Part shown: positions 36,500 to 49,208 of the stretch, one piece after another
Numbering within the stretch: position 1 is the first letter of the stretch
Layout: the number at the start of each line of letters is the position of its first letter
Source of the DNA: Misgurnus anguillicaudatus
Taxonomy: Eukaryota > Chordata > Actinopteri > Cypriniformes > Cobitidae
Assembly: GCF_027580225.2 (NCBI RefSeq)
Contig: NC_073354.2
Span: 7,850,001-7,914,000, forward strand
DNA: 64,000 bases
Direction of reading: 5' to 3'
Notes under the pieces: generated by a model
Database searches by the model: none
What the model saw: only the letters and a program-made list of their open reading frames with translations
Told to the model about the DNA's origin: nothing
Position numbers and translations under genes: made by a program

Positions 36500-37199
36500 A
36501 ACGACGCGCTTGCCCTGCTTTTCAGCGATGGGGACAATAAAACACCGTGTCTTACATCATATTCGACATCATGTATCGGTTTTCCATTAAAAAAAATCAC
36601 CGTTTGCGCATTTTTGGAGGGCGGAACAAAGCGATGCACCTGTCGTTCGTTGGTCCAGAATAAATACACCGCATCATTGTGTGGATGTGGATGAAAAGTT
36701 AATCCTGCAGGGGGCGCTCGGTGGCTCATAGCTGTCAGTTATTGTTGTCATTTAATAAAATCTTTAAAACCTCCAACTGCCCCACCTGCCTATCTATATA
36801 CTTTCCTTTGCGTTTAAAGACTGACTGATAGCCAGTGGAGTTGGACTACAGACAATGATGATTTTTAATTCACAAGGGTTAGAAATGGATAATTATGAAA
36901 TTATGGTCTTTAAAATAGGTGATTCGGCTAGTGTTCTCTCTTGTTTAACTCGTTCTGGCACCTCTGCTTTGCTAAAAAAAAAAAAAACTCTTGATCATTT
37001 GTCCCACACGGCAAAAAACAACAACAACATTTCTTTGGACAAAATATGTTTTAAATATATCTAAATTTATTTTTGAATTTTAAAATATTTGTTGATATGA
37101 AGGTTGAAAATCCTACAATACAGCATTAAGCAGCGCTGTTTTTATAAACTGATTTTATTTTAATTTAGTATTTTTTTAATAATTTATTTAAATAAATGT

Positions 37200-37330
37200 G
37201 TCTTTTTTTCTATTTCTATTTGTGCTGGTCAATTATGAACAATAGGTAAAATCCTAGATATCTATGGGTAAAACGGGTACTGCAGGCAAAAATTTGAGAG
37301 AAAATAACAGTGGCCCCTCACCTGACAGAT
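37200..37330. repeat. Repeat related (inverted) to 53265-53365
   Basis: tttctatttgtgctggt, aacaataggtaaaat and cagtggcccctca blocks occur in inverse order and orientation in USP intron 1. A small dispersed repeat of unknown class. Confidence 0.5.
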
Positions 37331-37618
37331 GTACTGGTAATCTCACTCCAAACTTTAAAAAAAACTTAAGACCATCCGAGCGCTTTACTTTCTCCGTGCG
37401 CTCAATTTAAAACCTTTACGGCATCAACGTTGTCATTTCGCTAAAGGTATAACCGTATAAGTGAACTATAAACAATCTTCTAATTACTAAACTAGTTATC
37501 GGGTGTGCCATGTCAGTTTAGCGGAAGTCGTCTTGACATCTCGCGTGGTTCTGTGTGATTTGGTCAACTTCAAGTTACGCCCCCTTCGTGTTACGCCCCC
37601 TTCTTTTGTGGTCCACAG

Positions 37619-37792
37619 ACAGGTTCGACTTCATGCGGCACCGCTAGATATGACATGCGGATGACGTCAAGGTACCGCGTGAGCTAGTCGAAAATAGACT
37701 TCTCCATATGATTTCTCGAATCGAACTCGCGGAACTTTGACGTCATCCGCCTGTCATTTTCTCGGAGCTGCATAAAGTCAAACAAGCCTGCG
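37619..37792. repeat. Hairpin MITE family, copy 4
   Basis: Outer ends ggttcgacttcatgcgg and ataaagtcaaacaagcc; inner pair ggatgacgtcaaggtaccgc and cggaactttgacgtcatccg. Good example of the family, about 170 bp. Confidence 0.7.
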
Positions 37793-37839
37793 TTTGCCGG
37801 TGAACGAATAGTTTAAACGCATATATAAGTTTTTCCTCT

Positions 37840-39440
37840 CGTTCCTCTGATTTGGTGTGGATCATGAGCGTATGGCGAGTGGATAATTCCACCACGGATT
37901 ACCCGATAAGACTCCAGATGAGCTGACACACTCCGTGTCCGTAGTTTTCAGGTAAGTTTTTGTTAAATTAACGTTAGATAAATATCAAATTAAGTCTGTG
38001 ACCCTTAAAAGTTAGTGAGGCAATCTGTCTAACGTTACTACAGCACAACGAATAAAGTCCTTGTAACGTTAGTAGTAGCAGCAGCGCTATTCAGATTTGA
38101 TGCATTTTTTCTAAAATCCTTGTGGGTGAATTAATAGGGATTTATTTGCATTCATTTTTGTTGTTATAAAGTGTTTATGTAAAACAATACGTGTCAGCCA
38201 ATGATAGCTCGTTGTTATGCATAGCTAATAACCGACTAGATTCCGGTTGCGTCAGGTAAGGATTTTCAGAGATCACTCCTTCTAGTTTTTAGTTAGACAA
38301 TGACAAAAAGATGGTAATTTTTTACTTGAAATGAATCTAAATACCTTTTACTTCACTATGAGTGTTTTTATTGCTGTATAAACGATGAACTGGTTAATAT
38401 ATAGACAGCTGGCAATTGCTTGTAAGAACAGCAGTTGGAAGTATTCTGATTCGAGGTCATTTAAATTTCAGGAAAAATATGAATGATGATTATCTATGAT
38501 TATATAATATAATCTAATTCAATAATATAATTCAATAATAAAGTAATTTTGGTTGTTTTATTTCATTATGAGTGTTTGTTTACTGTTAAAATGATAAATT
38601 ATGGTCAGTTGGTCAGTCCCGCTTGTTAGAAAAGCTTTTGCAAATATCTTGTCTGAGGTAACTTTTCATTTTAAACACATTCATTGTGTGTGAGTAATAT
38701 GATTTTTGTTTTTATATATTAAAATGATGCCCCATTGGCAGTTTTAGTTACTGTATAAAGTGTATTGTATAATGTGAGCTGTATGGTTTAAGCAGCAAAT
38801 TTAGAAACACAAGAGATACATTGACATTATGTAGTCCAGAATCTATGACAACCTTTTTGTTATGCACAGTGCAATCTGATTTACATTCATTCACATGAAT
38901 GAATTAAGAAAATGTAAATGTTCAACCCTGTCAGATGCTTGAAATGTACAGTGTTTTAATGAACAGGTGTTTTATATCATAATCATTGCCATACTGTGGA
39001 TCTTAACAGCATCCAGAGCTGGAAATGACTGAATGCATTTCTTGGCTTTTTCTTTACCTAATATTTCTCTCATATGTTTCCTGTCTTCTTGTGTGTACAC
39101 AGGTCATTGGCACTGCTGCGTAGGTTTTCTCACTGACAGACACCTCAAGACATTTTTAGTGGGTGTTACTGGACATCATTTGTGGTGTCCTCCCCTTTTC
39201 ACTTCTTTTCAGTCACTTTTGTGATAAATTAATCTTTCTGTACCACAATTTATGATTTGGAAATACATGTTTATAGATTAATTTGTCACTAATAATTTTT
39301 CAGTAGCTGTTTAAACCTTTTTATCTGTAATATTTAATAATGTCTTTTACCTACTTTTGCTTGTTTGCAAAAAAGATCACAACATCATTTGCTGTAAGTT
39401 GTTTTTACCCAGCTGTTACAGACATTTTTAGTGTTTGACT
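37840..39440. other. Intergenic; possible untranslated 5' exon only
   Basis: A stretch ending tccgtagttttcag followed by a perfect GTAAGT donor at 37953 could be a 5' untranslated exon, and a tgtgtacacag acceptor appears at about 39102. No protein motif was found, so I do not call a gene. The rest is AT-rich. Confidence 0.25.
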
Positions 39441-39451
39441 TTAACCTAGAT

Positions 39452-39775
39452 GGTACATTCACACGGGGCGTAAGTGTAAACGCTTTCCATTGACTTTTAA
39501 TGGGTGACGTCATGCATTGCCAAACTGAATTGCGAATCTGTGGGCGCCGCGTCACTGCCATTGTTGACGGCAGAAATGTAACATTTCTCAACTTTTTAAG
39601 TGGCAACGAATGCATCAGCCAATCATATCGCCTTATGCAAATAACCTAGGCAGAGCCAGCCAAATAAGTTTTTGGAAGACCGGAGCATGTGTAGCGGCCA
39701 CTGTGATTGGCTGTTGGCCACGCTTCAGACAAGCCTTCCGTCAAGCGTTAACACTTTCGCCCCGTCTGTTTTATA
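39452..39775. mobile_element. MITE with CACACGGGGCG-type ends
   Basis: Left end cacacggggcgtaagtgtaa; right end (inverted) gttaacactttcgccccgtc. Alignment of the ends includes aacgctt on the inside. The 39610-40035 open frame runs across this element's right end, which argues against it being a real gene. Confidence 0.55.
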
Positions 39776-40364
39776 GGAGAAATTACAGAGTGCAGCGTGC
39801 CCCTGTCATCTCTACTATGTCTGTTTCTCTGCGTAGGGCATGTACATCTATGATGCGGTCTATCCAGATGAGCTTCACTCCAATGCCATCATACCGACAG
39901 TGGAAGACACGAGCCAGGACTCTCCCCCACGAGATCCCACTCATAACCACTTCTCCCCCCTTAGTGAGACCAGATGCTATGTTGGGATCAGCGGGGACTC
40001 CATCGTTTGGCATGTACACGCTACATCAGGTGTAGGTAAGACGCACCCTTACTGCTGCCCTGGTGCTTTTGTTCTCAATGTTTCTGCGCAGGTGCCTGGA
40101 TAATGAAGAATGACAAAAGCATTGGGGAATCCAGCAGTCAGAGATCCTAAAGAGTGACTCAAGTTTAGTCGCGGCAGTACGCCGTACATCTCCTACGACG
40201 AGGAAATTTGTGTCAGGACCGCTTTCAATGAATAGTTAATGTATGTAGCCCTTTTCACACAGATATTATGGAAAAACAAAGAAAACACATTCGGGATCAT
40301 TTGATTTTGGTTCATTCACACTGCCAATGATTAGGGTTAACCTCTTTTCGGCATTGTTTAAAAG

Positions 40365-40850
40365 GGTCATAGCATGACTTTTTCAATGTTTAAGTGCTAT
40401 AATTGGGTCCCCAGTGCTTCGATCAACCTTGGAAATGTGAAAAAGAACAACCCAGTAACTTAGTTTTGGTAAACCATTCTATACAAGCATGTGAAAAATT
40501 AGGTAGTTCAGATTTCGCCTGTTTTGTGACGTATTTAGCAAGGCCAATTACAATAATACCGCTATTCAATCACTGTACTGCCATTTAGTGCAGAGAGAAA
40601 GAGAGCGAGAAAAGAAAATTGACAGCACAAATGAGTTTAAATTTCAACAAACCACCATCATTGCGATCAGTGTTAGCACAGTGTTAGCACTTCATTCACT
40701 TATTAGCATTTTTAAGGACACACCCAAAAATGGCACACAGCAATTTTAACACGCTATAATAAATTATCTGTGGGGTATTTTAAGCTTAAACTTTACATAC
40801 GCACTCTGGGAACACCAAATACTTATTTTACATTAAACTCCTTTAAAGGG
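40365..40850 (+). repeat. Interspersed repeat 'gggtccccagtgctt' family, copy 3
   Basis: Starts aaaagggtcatagcatgac, passes taattgggtccccagtgctt and ends against the left TTAA of the next element. Confidence 0.65.
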
Positions 40851-40856
40851 ATAGTT

Positions 40857-42707
40857 CGGCCAAAAATGATATTAAACCCATGATTTACTCATCCCGAAGC
40901 CGTCCGAGATGCATATGTCCATCATTTTTCAGACGATGACATTTTCAGTTATTTTAGAAAATGTTTTAGATCTTTCAGTAATCAAATGTGAAGTTATGGG
41001 GTCCACGACCTTCAAGTCCAAAAAGTGTGCATCCATCCTTCACAAAATAAATCCAAACAGCTACACGATGATAAACAAAGTCCTTCTGAGGGTAATCAGC
41101 GCAGTTTCGTTGTAGAAATATCCACATGTAAAACTTAATAAACCAAAATAACTCGCATCCTGTGATGCCGCCATCTTATGCTGCATTTACACCAACCGCG
41201 GAAGAGGCGTGAAGCGCGAGTGATTTCAATGTTAAGTCAACGTGAAGGCGCGTTAACGCACGTCAGGAGGTCTCGACGCACGGAAGAGGCGTTCGGCGCG
41301 GCACGGAAGATGCGTTTCCGCCTCTTTCGCGCGTGAAGCTCGCTCGAAAGGTGCGAATTGAGCTTTTTGTGCATTTTGCGCTTCACGCGAATTTGCGGCT
41401 GGCGCCCGAGTTGAAAAATTTGAAAATTGGCGGAATTTCACGCCGCGTTAACCAATCAGGAGCCTGCTTGCTGCTGTGGTGGCAGCCCCGCCCGGAGTCA
41501 CTCATTCAACCAAAGCGTTGATATTGTCTGTAAGCAATTACCCAGGGCTATATGACACAAGTTTTTATTTCTATAGAGGAGACAGGAATAAAAAGGACCT
41601 CGCTTGGAAGAGTGTCAGTGAGGACATTGGGCAACCTGGTACCTTGTAATACACACTTCACTTTTGAATCACGTGACGTTTATCGACCTGCGTCGTTTAT
41701 TTTTCCCCTATAAGGTTACCAAATACAAACTGGTTACTCTCTCGATAAATGCACAATCAACATCAGTCATCTTGCAAACAGGCTTGCAACGCGGTGCCAA
41801 CTCACACAAGAAGCGGATCAGAAGAGCAGCAGTAGAACGTCACGTGATTTTCCTGTCAGACGTTTTTCTTGATTTTCATGGATAAGTTGGCTAAATGTTA
41901 ATGTTTTGTTAGGATTCATTCTGTATATTGTTTAGTTTTTTGCATTGTCCTATTTTGTTGTTCTGTAGTAAAAAAGTAAATAAACATAAAAATTCAGTTA
42001 GGACGGACAAATATTAAAGTATTTAGCTATGCATATTCGTCTAAAACACATCATCAATTATGTTAATTTCACATACATTGCCTGTGAGCAAGATGATGTG
42101 AAATACGGGAGTCTGCACGAGGTGTTTATTTTGAAATTGACAGGATTTTTGACTTTTATTTTATATTTACGGTGCGGCTTCAACGCGGCGCACGTCAAAA
42201 ATAGACTAGGCACCTATCTTTAGCGAAGCAGCGCGTAGAGCAGCTTCTGGGACGCTCTTGAAACGTGCTGCGGCGCATCTGATGTAAACACAAGCATTGA
42301 CTAGAATGACCGCAATCAGTTCCGGTTGCCTCTTCGGAGCCGTAACGCGCCACAGACTCGTGCGGTGTAAATCCGGGGTAAGGTGGCGGTGCTACCGGAA
42401 GGTAGTTATTTTGGTTTATAAAGTTTTAAATATGATTATTTCTACAACAGCACCGCGCGGATTACCCTCAGAAGACCTTTATTTATCATCCTGGTGCCGT
42501 TTGGATTTATTTTGTGAAGGATGGATGCAAATTTTTGGGACTTGAAGGTACTTGCTATACTTCACATTTAATTAACTGAAAGATCTAAAACATTTTCTAA
42601 AATAACTGAAAATGTGTTTGTCTGAAAAACGATGGACATATGCATCTTGGACAGCTTAGGGGTGAGTAAATCATGGGTTTAATATCATTTTTGGCCGAAC
42701 TATCCCT
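40857..42707. mobile_element. TTAA-target element (Kolobok-like) with nested insertion
   Basis: TTAA at 40853-40856 and 42708-42711. Inverted termini AGGGATAGTTCGGCCAAAAA continue for over 40 bp (tgatattaaacccatgattt). Sub-terminal arms also pair (cttctgagggtaatc with gattaccctcagaag). The centre is replaced by the element at about 41177-42292. No transposase frame seen. Confidence 0.8.
41177..42292. mobile_element. Nested DNA element, gcatttacaccaaccgcg left end
   Basis: The left end gcatttacaccaaccgcgg is imperfectly inverted at the right (gatgtaaacacaagc). CpG-rich interior with gcgtgaagcgcg, ggcgttcggcgcg and the accaatcaggagc block shared with 2053-2300. Inserted between the arms of the TTAA element. 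Ends are approximate. Confidence 0.45.
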
Positions 42708-43989
42708 TTAAGATGCTTTCCGTAAATTATATGCCAATGTTACTGGGTCTCCTTTACGGAAACGATCCCAGAACACAGAAGCAAAATCACCACAAGGTCA
42801 CAATGCCTACACCACAACAGCTCTACTGCTGTGCATCTTGAGACAAAACAACAGCACTAATATGTGTTAAGATATGCCATTGACACAAGGTGTGTTTAAA
42901 TTAAGGCAAACATGCATTTTAGTCTGGGACTAGGAAAGCCCTGTCCAGAAAACCGTCCCGTATAGTTCACTTTGCACAAAGAAGGATCTAATGTCACCTC
43001 AGCAAATACAGTAAAAGACTTTGTGCTTTATATTAGACTGAAGTCTTTCTTTTAAAAAATCATATCTCGCACGTCACATAAACTGCCTTCTTCCACCCTT
43101 AAAAACAACGTCAAGCTGTGGAACATATTATCTGCATGATGAAGAAAAGCTTGTTCATTTATGACGTCTAGATTAGACACATTTAAAGACACATCTCTTC
43201 AGCCTAGCATACACATAATTGCATCAAGTATCTTTGCCTCAGGTTATAAATAACTTAATAACAACTTCACTACCTAAAAAGTTATGAACAGCAGCCATGA
43301 TAATTTTCTCTATTTGCATTTTATTTCTACTAGCACTTATGCAAGCTCCAGTCTGGATCCTGTCTCTCTCAGATGACCGAACACAAATGGAAAGATGACA
43401 TCTTGCAAGGACCGTAGACGACGCCAGTGCTGGACTTACGTATATTGATCTTTAATTGATATATATATATGAAATATAAGTGATCGCAATCATTTATCAA
43501 AATATCTTGCTTTGTATTCATTACAGTAAAGATATCAAAATCAAAGTTATTTTAAATATTGTCCCGGCTCTTTAATGCTTAATAATGGCATTGACTGGGC
43601 ATCAATGTTTTATAGCTCCAAAAGTGCATCCATCCATCGTATAAGTGATCCATATATAACCCAGTGAGTCTTCGGACACCAAACGGTTTGTGAAGCTTTA
43701 AGGGAGTTATGTAATGTAAACAGACAATAACAACTCTAGATTCAACGTGCTGCAATATTTCGATTGCCTGGTTACATTATACATGTTTCCTGACTATCAC
43801 GAAAAGCTCAAAATTTCAATTGTTTGTATCACAAACCTATTGGTTTGCTTTACAAGACATTTACTAACCCACTGGGTTATGTATTGATTACTTAAATGAT
43901 GGGTGTATAAACTTTTGAGCTTTGAAAAACATTGATCTCGGTCAATGCCATTATCAAGCAAGAAAAACCCAGAAATTATGTAATATAAC

Positions 43990-45446
43990 TAGGGATGCAC
44001 CGAAAGGAAAATTCTTGGCTGAATCCGAATAAAATGAAAAACTCAGCCGAATACCGAAACAACCAAACAATGTATATTTTATTTTTCATTTTTCTAATTA
44101 TTTTGCCAATTTTCTCACTATTGCGCAAGTTACATTTTTCACATTATTTAACAATTAATTTTTTTTTACATTCTGGCAGTCATTATAGGGCCTTTTTTAC
44201 ACCTGGTCACTTTTCTGATCCGATAGCTATTTGACTTGTTAAAACTCTTGGCTAAATGGACATTCATCCGATCTTCTATTCCCGCATAAATTGCAAATAA
44301 CCTACTTATTACTATGCCTTAAAAAACTTGCAACAACACGTATATATCACTTTATGTTGAGCAGCGGACGCACGCCTGCATGGACGGTCAAGCACGAGCA
44401 GAGAGAGAGAGGAGAGATGGCGACAAGATTAATCCTAGAGTCATTAGCTACAAAAGTGAGCGACACGCACTCGCTTGATGGGCATTCCTGGGCATGCCTA
44501 CTCCTGGTTGCTTGGCAACAGTAAAGCAGTATCAAAGTCACTTCAGATGTATTGTTAAGTTACAAAAACTATGTTTTTGGATTTAAAAGTATTTATTTCT
44601 CGATAAAAGTAAAAAATGTATGAGATAAAATGCCAAACTTAACAGAAATACACATTTTCCGCCATCTTGAATTATTCTCTTCGACTCGAGCCACTGACCT
44701 ACGTCACCCTGTGCCTTCACTCCGATTGGCAGTCGCTTTGTCACATTGCTCAGCATTTGCATAAAATAGCCTTTTTTGTCTATTTTGGCCCCACCTTGCT
44801 CGGCGCAGCGGCGAGCTCATCGCTTGTCGCTGGCAAACGGCCACTCCGATTGAAAATGAATGGTAGCCTGTCGCTTGTAGCTAATATGACTCCAGGGTTA
44901 CAGGAGATGACAGAGGAAAAAGCTCTCAACAAAAACCTTACAAAAAGCTTATTGCTAATAAAAGTTTTATTTCTGGTTTAATATAAGCGTGTTTGTAATT
45001 GTAGGACTTACATTGTAGAGGTTTTAAGACGTTTTTATTACATACTGCTGACGCTCTTTGTCGTTCTATTACATGATATGAAGAGCTAAAGTCTCTTGTT
45101 CTCTACGTGCTTGTGCATTCAGCAGACAAATACACAGGATTGCCTCCGCCATGTCTTTTTAATACGCTGCAAGATGTATAGGATGTCTTGATTTTAAATG
45201 ACAATTGAAACGTTTAGTGCTGTATGTTTTTGCGTATTTCTCAGACTTTAAAATGCTTACCAACATGTTTGCTGCATTTGCGCGTCTCTCACTCTCCACT
45301 GACGGCTATTTGATTGCTTCATCAAAGACCTCATTGTTCTGTAAAATTTATTCTGCCTTTTCACTTGTTCGGTGAACACAGAAAATTTGTTTTTTTGCTA
45401 TTTTCAGACAAATAATTTTGGTTACTGAACATTCGGTGCATCCCTA
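43990..45446. mobile_element. hAT-type element, TAGGGATGCACCGAA ends
   Basis: Termini TAGGGATGCACCGAA and TTCGGTGCATCCCTA, perfectly inverted, with a perfect 8-bp duplication aatataac (43982-43989 and 45447-45454). 1457 bp. Frames inside are short and without hAT transposase motifs, so non-autonomous. Same terminal family as 16222-17578. Confidence 0.93.
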
Positions 45447-45966
45447 AATATAACTCTTGATTGTGTTCGGCTGAAAAAAGTAAAACATAAACTTCTTGGA
45501 TGACATGATGGTGAGTAAATCAGTAAGTTTTCATTCAAGTTATCAGACAGTCATCTTGTTGCTTTGACTGAATTCAATTAGAGATCAAAATCCCTGGTGG
45601 TAAATGAACACTGTTCAGCGTCTATTTGAGTGCACATTACAAAGTGACACTGAAGCAGTGTTTAACATTAATAAAATAATCAAGTAATGAATAAAGTGAT
45701 GATTGAACATTAATGATGATGCGTGCTGTTAACAAGCAGAATCAATTAATGAAAAATAAACAAAAACAGAAAAAAGACGTTAAAGCAACAAGATGACTTG
45801 GAGATAACTCATCTTTTAAAAATGTATTTTATTTAATGGTTCAGTTTCTCCTGTATCTTAGACAAAGCGGGCCACATTAATTTAACTTAATACCTTCTGA
45901 AACAAATCTGGGTCCATTTATCATTTCTACTTATAAATGAACCTTTCTGTTCTGCTCGGTTTACAG

Positions 45967-46035
45967 TCTGTGGGTGAGATCTGCGTAGAGGACCAAGGCG
46001 TGTACTATGACAGAACGAAGTGCTGTGGCCCAAAG
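45967..46035 (+). CDS. Isolated candidate exon, Cys-rich, gene unknown
   Basis: 69 bp bounded by a good acceptor (tcggtttacag) and a strong donor (gtgaga), encoding SVGEICVEDQGVYYDRTKCC then GPK in a phase 0-0 exon. The C...YY...CCG pattern vaguely recalls the short Cys-rich ectodomains of WBP1/VOPP1/Shisa-type membrane adaptors, but this is weak. I found no convincing flanking exons; it may belong to a gene with very long introns or be chance. Confidence 0.25.
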
Positions 46036-46149
46036 GTGAGACAAACCCTGCTACTAGGCATCTGTTGGACACGATACAGTGAAGATGGGCGCACGCTTGT
46101 TATATTTAAACTGGCCGAACCGTGCCCAAGAGCGACTGTCCCTCCTCTA

Positions 46150-48780
46150 TGACTTGTATGCACTCACACTTTTATCGATTCGGGCAGGCTTTCATCATTA
46201 GTATGGGATTGTTTTAACCTGATAAGGAACACTGTGCTGTACATGGTACACCCCCTCTCTTGCACGTGACGCTGCATAAACGTCATTGTAACTTTGAAGC
46301 ATTAAATCTTCAAAATATACGGTCATGCGGCACATCGTTGAAAAGCTTAGACTTTCGGGATTCCATTAAGCGCACACACAAAGCATAATATGATTTTAGC
46401 AGTCATAAAACTGTAATCTAGTTGTTAGTTACCTGAACCGGGCGGCACCAATTTAGGATATTTACTTACCTTCAAAATCTTCCCTTTATCCGCTTCGATG
46501 AAATTGTCTAAAACAAATTGTTCATAAATCCCCAAAAGTCTAAGGAAATGGAATATCCAAGCCTTTTAATCCAAAACGATTTGTTCATCTAACAATCTTG
46601 ACGTTTCTGACCGAATTACGATATAAATAGTGTATACAATTAGTTCACTAACGGACATTCGTTCGAATCTCACTTTTCATTCACGATTTATAATGAATAT
46701 ATTCGGATGTCACGTTTATTGTGCAACGTCTGAGGAACAAATACGCCCCTTTGTGGAATTTCAGTCGTTCCATAAGGGGCTACAGAAAACATGAAGCATG
46801 CTCTCTCAACACTGGAGCCCATTGTAATGTGAAATTTGGGGCTTTAAATTTTGAGTCCTTTGGAATGCGATGACACAGCATTTTTATTATATCATATTGC
46901 TGAGTCGACCTATCGCTGCCGCTCAGACGTTCACGTAACCCTGCTGCATGTATCAGAAGGTTTACGCAGGCAGATGAGTTTAATGACTGTCGCCCAACTT
47001 GCATGTTTCGTCTACTGTACCGCGTTCTGGTGCGTTTTTATGCTCACACTGCGTTCCGTGCCTGAGCCGACCCCTGCAAATAGACCACAGCACGATAAAC
47101 CTGAGCACGGTAGGGTGCAATCACACTAGTCAAACGAACTAGCCTTTAGAGCTAATACGCGCTCAGTGTGGGCTTGGTTTGGATAGTATGAGTACGCCCA
47201 AGCTGTGCAGCATATGTGGAAGTTTGCAAATTCTTATGCGTTATTGTGGATTCGCCTCCGTTAAAAAAAATCTGATCTGGTAACCTTTTACCTGCAAATT
47301 CACATGACATTATATGTGACCAATAGATGATCTAAAAATCACAGACCCCAAGAACACAAACCAAAATGGCGCAGGTTTGGGGAAAATGGAGTACATGCTT
47401 ATGCTCAATTAACATGTTTAAAGTGTAGTGTAAATGTGTTTAAAGGCCAGAAACATACTTTACTCGAGTACATGAACACTGATGCAAGCACTTGCTCAAC
47501 ACAGTTTGGTGGTAAGCAAGTGGGTGACACGTACATTTAGATATCTTCAACAATAAAATGTATCATTTTCAAAACATTTGCACTAATTCCTCCTATAGCA
47601 CCCTTTTTAAGTGTATAACCGATAATGCAAAGAAGATTTAGTACTGTTTATAATGCACAGCCAGACACATTCAGGAAGACCAGATGTTGGATGGCAATTA
47701 AATTTAAAAATCCAAAATTTTAATTTGAGCATACTTTCACATTTTTATGTTTCCATTTAGGTGATCCTTAAGTCACAAAATGGGACCTCTAAGAAGTGGT
47801 GTCCAGATCTTTTAAAGGCGGGGCTGACATAGATTGGGGCAGAAGACAAAGGCAATAAAGAGGAACCTCTAAGGTTTAAAAAAGGCGCTGCTTGCAGAGA
47901 CGAGGGGAGGAAATAAAGCCAGAACACCTGAAGAGAATGTCTTATGATTTAAATTTTTTGTTATGTACATGCACATTATTATTTACAATATATTTCTACG
48001 ATACATAAATATGTGACCTTGTATATGTAGTCCAGGCTACGATGAAATCATCAAAGTTTGAATTGACTGATTTAACATTGATTTCAGTCTTTGGCGTGAC
48101 CTTACTCAGTCAATATTAAAGATGTCAAGATTATATTTTCACAGAATGTTCTTTGCATTGTGTGGGATGATTTTATGTAAGAAACAGTAGATCACAAAGA
48201 AATTCTTTGCTGGGTTTTCACAGGCCGGGTCACATTTATACAACATATGGGAATTATCTTGCGACTAAAACATCCAAAATCCAAACTGATATATTTTAGC
48301 ATATTAAATGCAGCCACCCTTTGCCTAGAATTTAAAATATTTACTCTTGTTATTTTTTTTTATTTCTTAAGATGTCACCCTGGGATGATTTTTAAACCAT
48401 GTTAAAGAAATGTCCATCTATTATGTGCTTGAACTGCTTGTTTGTCCAAGTTTTCTATTAAAAGAAATGTATATGTTAGCACTATATTTTTGTCCATTAA
48501 CGTAATTTCAAACATTTAAACATACACCTTCAGAGTAAAAGATTTTTACGAGCATAAGAAATATTTTAATGTGGTGTTTCAAAACTTGTCAACAGTAATA
48601 GTATAGCAATGTATAATACATAGTTAATGAGTATGTCATTTATATTTATGTGATTAATAATCCAAATTGTGTGTCTTATATTTTTTAAATGAATAATTTG
48701 CAATCCATGATTGCCTTCTCCCCTCATCTTTAGGAAACCAAAACATTTGTTATTAGTTTACACACAACCCAGACTTTTAA
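46150..48780. other. Intergenic, no gene recognised
   Basis: No exon with convincing splice sites and no RNA gene. The part to about 47240 has a more CpG-containing, repeat-like composition; the rest is AT-rich. It lies upstream of the USP gene promoter. Confidence 0.4.
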
Positions 48781-48832
48781 ACGGAGACCGGTTCTGCCCA
48801 GATGCGTAACCGTGACAATGCATGACGTCATA

Positions 48833-48883
48833 GTGACAGAGTTTCCCGAATAGAACGTTTGACGTCACAGAGAAGGTATAAAA
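48833..48883 (+). promoter_or_regulatory. TATA promoter with two perfect CRE sites
   Basis: Two perfect cAMP-response elements TGACGTCA (48833-48840 and 48860-48867) precede a TATAAAA box (48877-48883). Transcription would start near 48905-48910. The first ATG after that is at 49070, in good frame for USP exon 1. CRE plus TATA suggests inducible or germ-cell (CREM-type) control; this is inference. Confidence 0.7.
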
Positions 48884-49069
48884 GGCCGCGCTCTGAGAGA
48901 TTCCCTCAGTTCAGTGATTCTCTGACCAAGTGAAGGTTAATCTCTGACAGCTTTTACAGACTTTACAGTCCGTACAACTCGTTCTTACAAAACGATTTCA
49001 ACTCAAGCCTATTTAAAACGACAAGTCTACATTACTCCAGACAGTCGTAAAATAGACTCGAGGTAGACG

Positions 49070-49208
49070 ATGTCTACATCAAAAGAGAAGCTCAAGACTG
49101 GAAGCGGTGCACGGGATGCTCGGCGAAAGTCAAGGAACTCTGCACCTGCTACTGTCCGAGTAATCTTTACCCTTCCCGGGGAAGTGCCTGATGAAGAGGT
49201 CCCAACAG
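49070..49208 (+). CDS. USP exon 1: start and first N-terminal module
   Basis: First ATG after the predicted start site. Encodes MSTSKEKLKTGSGARDARRK..., ending LPGEVPDEEVPTG with a GTCAGT donor in phase 1. The core SGARDARRKS...APA...LPGEVPDEE is clearly a diverged copy of the module in exons 2-5, and the donor is at the equivalent place. Confidence 0.8.

Noticed and set aside
39610..40103. 141-residue plus-strand frame and overlapping frames
   Set aside because: It begins inside a MITE (39452-39775), has no recognised motif and no supporting splice structure.
44291..44981. Short frames inside the 43990-45446 element as hAT transposase
   Set aside because: No BED finger, no conserved catalytic or dimerisation phrases, and the frames are short and unrelated.
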